Part shown: one piece after another, positions 41,640-46,738 of the stretch
How positions within the stretch are numbered: position 1 is the stretch's first letter
Layout of the letters: each line of letters starts with the position of its first letter
Assembly: GCA_020853705.1 (NCBI GenBank)
Contig: JADYYK010000176.1
Span: 1-46,738, forward strand
Origin: Deltaproteobacteria bacterium
Lineage (GTDB): Bacteria > Myxococcota_A > Polyangia > Haliangiales > JADYYK01
DNA: 46,738 nucleotides
Direction of reading: 5' to 3'
Made by a program: the position numbers and the translations under genes
Notes under the pieces: model-generated
The model's database searches: none
Told to the model about the DNA's origin: nothing
The model's input: only the letters and a program-made list of their open reading frames with translations

Positions 41640-41843
41640 TCAAACCTGCAAGGGACCCTGGCCCTGGCCTTGCCGCGCCGCGCTGGGCTGCGTCGGCCCG
41701 GGCTGGGCACCCGGCGACAGCAGCGCCTTCAGGCGCGATCGCCGCTGCCCCCGCTCGGCCAGCATGAGCTGCCCCAGCACCATCGCCGTGCCCACCGTGT
41801 AGTCCGCGAACCCGCTCGCCAAGCGCATCATCTTGCCGAACAT
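41640..41843 (-). CDS. 67-residue small protein downstream of the lipid operon
   Basis: A very good GGGAGGTG ribosome site lies 5 bases before the ATG at 41843, the best in this region, which argues that the frame is translated. The protein has a hydrophobic N-terminal half (MFGKMMRLASGFADYTVG, then TAMVLGQLML), possibly one amphipathic or membrane helix, then a basic stretch RGQRRSRLK and a Gln/Gly/Pro-rich tail. I do not recognise a family. It lies 118 bases after the phosphatidylserine-decarboxylase-like gene and may be the last gene of that operon or a separate one. Confidence 0.6.
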   Translation of the reverse strand: MFGKMMRLASGFADYTVGTAMVLGQLMLAERGQRRSRLKALLSPGAQPGPTQPSAARQGQGQGPLQV

Positions 41844-41939
41844 GTCAGCACCTCCCCACCACCCAGCGCGAAGCTCTACACCCCCCCTTCTGTTCCTTTG
41901 ACGCGCCGCGCGGCCCCAGAAATCGGCATCGTGATCGCG

Positions 41940-41954
41940 CTGACGGATTGTCAG
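41940..41954. promoter_or_regulatory. Inverted repeat CTGAC-N5-GTCAG after the decarboxylase gene
   Basis: A perfect 5-base inverted repeat with a 5-base spacer follows the decarboxylase stop (41962) by 7 bases. It may be a small operator for the 67-residue gene or a weak hairpin at the end of the operon. The short arms keep confidence low. Confidence 0.25.
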
Positions 41955-41961
41955 GTCGGCG

Positions 41962-42642
41962 TCAGCGCGGGTCGGCCACCACGATCTCGCCGGCCTTGAC
42001 CCGATCGCCACGCTGCACGCGCACTTGCAGACTGCCCGCGGTGGCCCACAGATCGACCTGCGAACCCATCTGGATCTTGGCGATGACCTGACCGCGCTCG
42101 ACCTCCGTGCCGTCGCTGACATAGGCCACGATCTGGTCGATCCACCAGTCCGCCATCAGCACCAGGAGCAGGCGCGGCGCGCTGTCACCAGGTGCCAGCA
42201 GCTCGACCCCCAGGAACTCGTTCTTGTCGGCATAGCCGCGCTTGCCCACCGGCAGCGGTCGACGCAGCGCGCTGTACAGGAACGACGCACCCATCGACTG
42301 GTTGGCGCCAACCGGATCGAGCTGGCGCAGCCGCACCCGGCCCGCGATCGGGGCGCGCACGATGTGGACATCGAAGATCGACAGATAGGTGGCCACCACC
42401 GTCCAGGGCCCGGTGGCCGCGAACGCCTGCTGCACGCGCTGGTGATAGGGCTGCAGCGTCGCGCCGTCGTCCAGGCTGACCTCCTCGCAGAAGAGCACGC
42501 GACCGTCGGCCGGCGCCAGCACGCCAGGCCCGGGCGGGATGACCCGGGCCGGGTTGCGGTGGAAGAAGTGAAAGCGCCACCACACGAAGGCCAGAAGCAG
42601 CGCCCCCAGCACGCCGAGCAGCACCCACAGCAGGGTCAGCAC
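41962..42642 (-). CDS. psd: Phosphatidylserine decarboxylase-like enzyme
   Basis: This 226-residue protein starts at GTG 42642 with one membrane helix (about 3-22), followed by the family block FFHRNPARVIPPGPGVLAPADGRV. FDVHIVRAPIAGRV (90-103) carries the conserved Asp-His pair, and YADKNEFLGVEL fits the substrate region. The autocatalytic site reads KIQMGSQVDLW, with Ser194 expected to become the pyruvoyl group; this GS-Q form resembles the short type of the family (GST or GSR elsewhere). The usual reaction converts phosphatidylserine to phosphatidylethanolamine. Its place in an operon with a polyketide synthase and a BtaA-like transferase suggests a different amino-acid lipid substrate. Confidence 0.85.
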   Translation of the reverse strand: MLTLLWVLLGVLGALLLAFVWWRFHFFHRNPARVIPPGPGVLAPADGRVLFCEEVSLDDGATLQPYHQRVQQAFAATGPWTVVATYLSIFDVHIVRAPIAGRVRLRQLDPVGANQSMGASFLYSALRRPLPVGKRGYADKNEFLGVELLAPGDSAPRLLLVLMADWWIDQIVAYVSDGTEVERGQVIAKIQMGSQVDLWATAGSLQVRVQRGDRVKAGEIVVADPR

Positions 42643-42684
42643 GCGCTCACGCCGACGCCGACGCCGAGGCCGACGCGCACGTCG

Positions 42685-42864
42685 TCACGGGCCCGGCGGA
42701 CGTTGACGCGCCGCCGGCAGCAGCCAGCGCCCCAGCCAGAGCCAGGGCAGCCCCAGGATGACGCCGGCGAACAGCACGAAGTCGAGGCCGAGGCGCGGCA
42801 GCGAGCGCAGCGGCGACACCACCACCTCGCCGCGCCGGTCGGCCGGCTGGAAGCGCACGCTCAC
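42685..42864 (-). CDS. 59-residue single-helix membrane protein in the lipid operon
   Basis: Starts at GTG 42864, which overlaps the stop of the BtaA-like gene (GTGA at 42864-42861), so it is translationally coupled. A basic N-terminus (VRFQPADRRGEVVVSPLRSL) leads into one hydrophobic segment (LGLDFVLFAGVILGLPWLWLGRW, about residues 25-47) and a short Pro-rich end. No family is recognised. Coupling, composition and strand position argue that it is real. It could anchor or recruit the enzymes at the membrane. Confidence 0.7.
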   Translation of the reverse strand: MSVRFQPADRRGEVVVSPLRSLPRLGLDFVLFAGVILGLPWLWLGRWLLPAARQRPPGP

Positions 42865-44000
42865 GCCTGCGCGGCTCCGCCCGCGCCGCCGCTGGCACCG
42901 ACGCCGCCGCCGACGCCAACCCCGCCGCCGCCCTTGCGCCCACACACGAAGGTGCAGCCCACCGAGCGGTCGGCGACCTGGAGGCGCCGCTCCAGCGCAT
43001 GGTCGCGCGTCAGCGAGGCCGGCCACGGCACGCGCTGGGTCGGCTGCGAGATGTACTCGCGGATGCACACCGCGCCATCGGCGCTGGCCACGCGCTCGAC
43101 CTGGCCAAGCAGCACACGGAACTCGGGCACGCTGAGGTAACCGCCCAGATCCGACAGCGAGAAGGCGTCCACGCTGGCCGCGGGCTGGCGCTCGAGGTAC
43201 TTGATCACGCACGAGGTCTCGAAGCGCACCCGGCCGATCCGCCGCTGCACCAGGGTGTAGTTGTCCTCGGTCAGATCCTCGGGCAGCGCGCGGCTCTTCC
43301 TCAGATCGCCGTCGAAGAACAGCGACAGGATGAAGCAGTCGTCGAAGCGGTGGTGCTCCAGTGTCTCGACCATGCGGTCCTGCAGGTAGCTGGCGGCGTC
43401 GCGTCGGGCATCGCCGTAGTAGACCCGGTCACGCAGCAGGAAGCGCCCCGAGATGGGGTTGAAGATCAGCGCCAGCACCGCGCGCACCCGGCGCCGCCGC
43501 AGCATCGAGCGCGCCAGCTCGGCCTGCTCGCCCTGCGTCTTGCACGCGCGCAGCCGGGCGACATGGCTGCCCAGCAGCAGGCGGAACACCGGCGCCGCGC
43601 GCGCGATCCCGACCTCGGTGCGGCCCGAGAACAGCAGGCCGCGCTCGAGGTCGCCCTGGCGGCCGGCCCAGAACTGGCGCGCGTCGTCGGGCAGCTCGCT
43701 CTCGAGCTTGCGATAGGTCGCCAGCCGGTCGGTGCCGGAGGCGTCGCGGATGCCGACGAAGCCGAGGTAGGCCGCGCGCTCGAGCCGCGCGATGGCCGCC
43801 GCCTTGAGCCGGGCCAGGTGGATCTGCGCCGGGTTGCGATCGACCGCGACGACCTCGCGCGGGTCACCCAGAAGGAGGCCGAAGGCGCGCTCGCCCGCCG
43901 CCGCGATGCTGAGCACCCGGCGCCCACGCACGCCGAGCGCCGCCAGCTCGGAGCGCGCGTCCTCGTTGCAGCAGGAATATTGCAGCACCAGCTCCGCCAT
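42861..44000 (-). CDS. BtaA/DUF3419-family SAM-dependent 3-amino-3-carboxypropyl transferase-like protein
   Basis: This 379-residue protein starts at ATG 44000, eight bases after GAGG; GTG 44006 is an alternative that overlaps the preceding stop. The SAM region reads VLSIAAAGERAF at 29-40 and VAVDRNPAQIHLARLKAAAI at 51-70, the DxNPxQxxLxxLK motif of BtaA. The C-terminal block FSLSDLGGYLSVPEF and VCIREY also fits the family. BtaA moves the aminocarboxypropyl group of SAM to diacylglycerol in betaine-lipid synthesis. No BtaB N-methyltransferase is present. A Gly-rich tail of about 25 residues closes the protein. It lies between the polyketide synthase and the 59-residue protein genes. Confidence 0.83.
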   Translation of the reverse strand: MAELVLQYSCCNEDARSELAALGVRGRRVLSIAAAGERAFGLLLGDPREVVAVDRNPAQIHLARLKAAAIARLERAAYLGFVGIRDASGTDRLATYRKLESELPDDARQFWAGRQGDLERGLLFSGRTEVGIARAAPVFRLLLGSHVARLRACKTQGEQAELARSMLRRRRVRAVLALIFNPISGRFLLRDRVYYGDARRDAASYLQDRMVETLEHHRFDDCFILSLFFDGDLRKSRALPEDLTEDNYTLVQRRIGRVRFETSCVIKYLERQPAASVDAFSLSDLGGYLSVPEFRVLLGQVERVASADGAVCIREYISQPTQRVPWPASLTRDHALERRLQVADRSVGCTFVCGRKGGGGVGVGGGVGASGGAGGAAQA

Positions 44001-44002
44001 GG

Positions 44003-45052
44003 TCACAGCCTCATCAGGAGGGACTCGGACGAGAAGCCCGGCCCCAGCGCCGAGATCACCGCGTGGCCGCCGCGCCCGGGCCGGTGCGCCGCCAGGTAGC
44101 GCTCCAGCACGTAGAGCACGGTGACCGAGGACATGTTGCCGAAGTCGCGCAGCACCTCCCGCGACCAGCCGAAGGCCTCCACCCCCACGCCATACGCCGC
44201 CGCATAGGCTTCGACGACCTTGCGTCCACCGGGGTGATACAGGAACTCGACGACGTCGCCGCGCCCGAGGCCATGGGCGGCCAGGAAGCCGTCCAGCTCG
44301 CCCGCCGCGTGCGCGTCCACGATGGCCGGGATGCGGCGATCGAACACCACCTGCAGACCGTGCGTGACCACGTTCCAGCCCATCACCGCCAGCGAGTCGG
44401 GGTACAGGGTCGACCGGGTGTCCACGATGTCGAGGCCGGCGTCGCCGGTGTCATCGCCCGACAGCAGCGCCACCGCGGCGCCGTCGGCGAACAGCGCCGT
44501 GGCCACCAGGTTGCTGGTGGTGATGTCGCCGCGCAGGAAGGTCAGGCTGCACATCTCGGCCGCGAACAGCAGCACGCGCTGGCGGGGATGGCCGATGAGG
44601 TGGTGAAACGCGTGCGACAGCCCGGCCGCCCCGCCGCCGCAGCCGAGGCCCCAGATCGGCGTGCGTCGCACGTTGTGGCCGAGGCCGAGGACATTGATGA
44701 GGCGGGCGTCGATCGACGGCGTGGCCACCCCGGTGGTGTTGACGAACAGCACATGATCGATGGCGCCCGGGTCGAGGCCGCGGCGCTCGAGCAGGGTGCG
44801 CGCGGCCTTCGCGCACAGCTCGGTGGCGGTCTCGATGTAGATCTGGTTCTTCTCGGCGGCGCCGTGCTCCTCGCGGTACCAGGCTGGCTCGCGACAGATC
44901 CGCCGGGTCTCGATGCCGGTGTTCTCGAACAGCGGCATCAGGCGCGCGAGGTGCGGGTGGCTGTGGAACATGTCGCGCGCGAACGCGGCGGCGGCCGGCT
45001 GGTCGATCTGGTGCGGCGGAGACGCCGAGACCACATCGCACAGGCGCGGCAT
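44003..45052 (-). CDS. Type III polyketide synthase (chalcone/stilbene synthase family)
   Basis: This 349-residue enzyme condenses an acyl-CoA starter with malonyl-CoA units without an acyl-carrier protein. The catalytic triad is visible: Cys138 in WGLGCGGGAAGL, His273 in LYHPGGRKVVEAY and Asn306 in FGNMSSVTVLYVL; the C-terminus has the family ending GPGFSSESLLMRL. Bacterial relatives make alkylpyrones or alkylresorcinols, or naphthalene-type products. It is the first gene of the operon, and its stop overlaps the region of the next start (GTGA at 44006-44003). TAGCAT lies 6 bases before the ATG and no ribosome site is seen. Confidence 0.93.
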   Translation of the reverse strand: MPRLCDVVSASPPHQIDQPAAAAFARDMFHSHPHLARLMPLFENTGIETRRICREPAWYREEHGAAEKNQIYIETATELCAKAARTLLERRGLDPGAIDHVLFVNTTGVATPSIDARLINVLGLGHNVRRTPIWGLGCGGGAAGLSHAFHHLIGHPRQRVLLFAAEMCSLTFLRGDITTSNLVATALFADGAAVALLSGDDTGDAGLDIVDTRSTLYPDSLAVMGWNVVTHGLQVVFDRRIPAIVDAHAAGELDGFLAAHGLGRGDVVEFLYHPGGRKVVEAYAAAYGVGVEAFGWSREVLRDFGNMSSVTVLYVLERYLAAHRPGRGGHAVISALGPGFSSESLLMRL

Positions 45053-45058
45053 GGCCCG

Positions 45059-45088
45059 ATGCTACCACCGCTGCCGAGCCGGTGTCGG
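45059..45088 (-). promoter_or_regulatory. Candidate leaderless promoter of the lipid operon
   Basis: On the minus strand CCGACA (45088-45083), 18 bases and TAGCAT (45064-45059) precede the polyketide synthase ATG at 45052 by 6 bases. The -35 matches the last four bases of TTGACA and the -10 keeps the T, A and T of the TANNNT pattern. Transcription would begin at or next to the start codon. Confidence 0.45.
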
Positions 45089-45173
45089 CTGATGCGGCGC
45101 GGTGCGGCAGAGCGCACGCAGGCAGACTGCGGCAGCCGGCGCGAGGGCGGGGCCGCGCGGGGTAGACTGCGGC

Positions 45174-46301
45174 ATGGCGCGCGGCCTCCGCCCCGGGCTC
45201 CTCTCGCTGTGCCTCGGCGTCGGCGCGCTGGCCGGCGCCGGCTGCGGGCCGGGTGACGCACCCGCCGGGCGCGGCGAGGCCTGGCCGGCCGCCGATGTGC
45301 TGTTCCAGGTCGACACCCGCTTCCTGGGCGCCGACGGGGCCTACAGCGTCGACCTCGGCGGCGACCGCGTGCTCTGGCTGTTCGGCGACACCGTGGTGGC
45401 GCGCGACGAGAAGCGCAACTACCGCACTGCTGCCTTCCTGCGTAACACCGTGGCCATCCAGACCGGGCGCGATCCCAGCCGCGCCTTCATGCGCTTCTAC
45501 TGGCGCCACGACGACGACGGCGCGCCGCAGTCCTGGCTGCCCGAGACGGCGCCCGAGGCCGGCGGCGCCGGGTACTGGTACTGGCCCGGGCAGGGCATCC
45601 GCATCGGCCCGACCCTGGTGCTGTTCTATGGTCGCCTGCGCCAGGACGGCGCGCCGGGTCCGAACAGCTTCGCCGACGAGGGCTGGACCGCCCACGTGAT
45701 CGACAACCCCGACGCCGAGCCCAGCGCGTGGCGGCCCCGGCTGGCGCTGCTGCCGGCCGACACCAGCGGCAGCACCTCGCTGGGCGAGGCCGTGGTGCGC
45801 GACCCCGCGCCGGGCTCGGACGCGGTCTACGTGTATGGCACCCACGGCGCGCGCCACGCCGTCTTCGTGGCCCGCTTCAGCGCGGCGGCGATGCAGGCCG
45901 GCGATCTGTCGCACCCGGCCTACTACTGCGACGGCCAGTGGGCCGAGGGCTGCACCCCGACCGACATCATCGACCTCGGTTACCCCGAGCTGTCGGTGCA
46001 CCACGACGCCCGGCTCGGCCTGTACCTGATGGTGGCCAGCACCGGCTATGGCTCGACCGGGCTGGGCTGGCGCAGCGCACCGCGCCCCGAGGGGCCCTGG
46101 TCGCGCATTCGCGACGTCTACCGCCCGCCGGAGTCGTTCCGTGACGGCTCGTTCAACTATGCCGGCAAGGCCCACCCCGAGCTGACCGGCCCTGGCGGCG
46201 GCCTGGTCATCACCTACGTGCCCAGCGCCTTCGAGTCGCAGCCGCCGGAGCTCGACGCCACGCTGTATCACCCGCACTTCGTCAGGGTCTTCACCGAATG
46301 A
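45174..46301 (+). CDS. DUF4185-like lipoprotein
   Basis: This 375-residue protein starts at ATG 45174 with a long signal ending in lipobox GAGC. The body has the DUF4185 pattern: DTRFLGADGAYSVDLGGDRVLWLFGDTVV, then YWYWPGQGIRIGPTLVLFYGRL, and blade-like repeats with YPELSVHHDARLGLYLMVAST and GPWSRIRDVYRPPE. The fold resembles five-bladed propellers of the GH43 type; the family is exported and poorly characterised, so glycan binding or hydrolysis is inference. The stop overlaps the next start (ATGA at 46298-46301), so the pair is coupled. TAGACT lies 5 bases before the ATG. Confidence 0.75.
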   Translation: MARGLRPGLLSLCLGVGALAGAGCGPGDAPAGRGEAWPAADVLFQVDTRFLGADGAYSVDLGGDRVLWLFGDTVVARDEKRNYRTAAFLRNTVAIQTGRDPSRAFMRFYWRHDDDGAPQSWLPETAPEAGGAGYWYWPGQGIRIGPTLVLFYGRLRQDGAPGPNSFADEGWTAHVIDNPDAEPSAWRPRLALLPADTSGSTSLGEAVVRDPAPGSDAVYVYGTHGARHAVFVARFSAAAMQAGDLSHPAYYCDGQWAEGCTPTDIIDLGYPELSVHHDARLGLYLMVASTGYGSTGLGWRSAPRPEGPWSRIRDVYRPPESFRDGSFNYAGKAHPELTGPGGGLVITYVPSAFESQPPELDATLYHPHFVRVFTE

Positions 46302-46738
46302 GGCGCCGCAGGCCCACCATGGCAGGGCTGCTGCTGCTGGCTGCCGCGCTGGTCCCGCGCCGGGCCGCCGCCGAGGCCACCGAGGCGCTGCCGGCCGAGG
46401 CCCACGCCATCTCGCGCAGCGCCTCGGCGTCGCGCGATGCCCCGGTGCTCGAGTATGCCTACGGGCCGCGCGCGCAGCTGTCGCTGGGCGGCACCGTGGG
46501 CCTGCTGCGGGTGCCCCGCGCGGTCAGCTTCCACCTCGCGCTGGGCGCGCTGGCGGCGTTCGAGAACGCGCAGCAGGATGGCCCGCTGCCCGACGAGCTG
46601 GGCCGGCTGGTCATCGACCTCGACACCTCGTGGTCGCTGGACTGCTGGGCGCCCCGCGCGCTCGGCGCTGGCGCCGCGGTCGAGCTGGGCACCGGCCTGG
46701 GCTTCGAGCGTGCCCGCGAGCTGCGCGGCAGCGAGGCC
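46298..46738 (+). CDS. Exported protein, possibly an outer-membrane barrel (partial)
   Basis: The gene runs off the right edge; 147 residues are visible. An Arg-rich start is followed by a signal peptide (TMAGLLLLAAALVP, cleavage probably after RRAAAEA). The mature part has alternating strands with small and hydrophobic residues (YAYGPRAQLSLGGTVGLL, FHLALGALAAFENA, AAVELGTGLGF), resembling outer-membrane barrel strands. The start codon overlaps the stop of the DUF4185-like lipoprotein gene (ATGA), so the two probably act together at the outer membrane. Family not identified. Confidence 0.65.
   Translation, partial: MRRRRPTMAGLLLLAAALVPRRAAAEATEALPAEAHAISRSASASRDAPVLEYAYGPRAQLSLGGTVGLLRVPRAVSFHLALGALAAFENAQQDGPLPDELGRLVIDLDTSWSLDCWAPRALGAGAAVELGTGLGFERARELRGSEA

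Noticed and set aside
45124..45174. Direct repeat AGACTGCGGCA (45124-45134 and 45164-45174) as a regulator site
   Set aside because: The second copy is explained by the -10-like TAGACT plus the start codon region; two copies alone in GC-rich DNA are weak evidence.

Overview
The window is very GC-rich and densely coded on both strands, with no phage, insertion-sequence, CRISPR, rRNA or tRNA signal. The gene content points to a myxobacterium, most likely of the Nannocystis/Haliangium side. The signs are four eukaryotic-type Ser/Thr kinases, a CorE-type Cys-rich ECF sigma factor, a DUF222-like HNH protein, many lipoproteins with Asp/Ala-rich stalks, and a myxobacterial-type glutamine synthetase. 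The taxonomic call is inference from gene content only.

Layout. 1-5161: the 5' part of an HNH endonuclease gene, a small protein with an ExoX-like domain and an SSB-like acidic tip, then a copper module (P1B ATPase, CorE-like sigma factor, His-rich lipoprotein). 5332-9144: an IPT/TIG plus beta-propeller surface lipoprotein split by a one-base G-tract frameshift, followed by an outer-membrane barrel. 9141-13702: a HIBADH-like dehydrogenase facing an Hsp70-like ATPase, an RNB ribonuclease and YebC. 13699-20577: a 1298-residue kinase-NTPase regulator, glutamine synthetase with a good intrinsic terminator, an aldo/keto reductase and a cysteine-free glutaredoxin-like protein. 20594-22444: two Cys-rich lipoproteins. 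22526-26370: two tandem paralogous membrane kinases, the first carrying an amber codon in its N-terminal leader. 26418-30950: YbiT-type ABC-F ATPase, a two-gene module resembling toxin-antitoxin systems (88-residue protein plus nucleotidyltransferase), and the tRNA-modification pair MnmD-like/Tgt. 31048-36290: SMP-30-like, lamin-tail and esterase lipoproteins and a YcaQ-like protein. 36364-41573: a second giant kinase-NTPase, a dihaem c-type lipoprotein and a propeller lipoprotein. 41640-45052: a minus-strand lipid operon. 45174-end: a DUF4185 lipoprotein coupled to a secreted protein cut by the window edge.

The most notable unit is the operon reading leftward from 45052: type III polyketide synthase, BtaA/DUF3419-like aminocarboxypropyl transferase, a 59-residue membrane protein and a phosphatidylserine-decarboxylase-like enzyme, with a 67-residue protein further downstream. 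The first three genes are joined by stop/start overlaps. Together they suggest an unusual polar lipid, possibly one whose aminocarboxypropyl head group is decarboxylated to an aminopropyl group. That product is a hypothesis.

A second pattern is that several genes lack a Shine-Dalgarno sequence but have a TANNNT-like hexamer 5-8 bases before the start codon, as expected for leaderless transcripts. The best example (TTGTAG-N17-TATGAT) sits in front of the kinase gene that has the amber codon.
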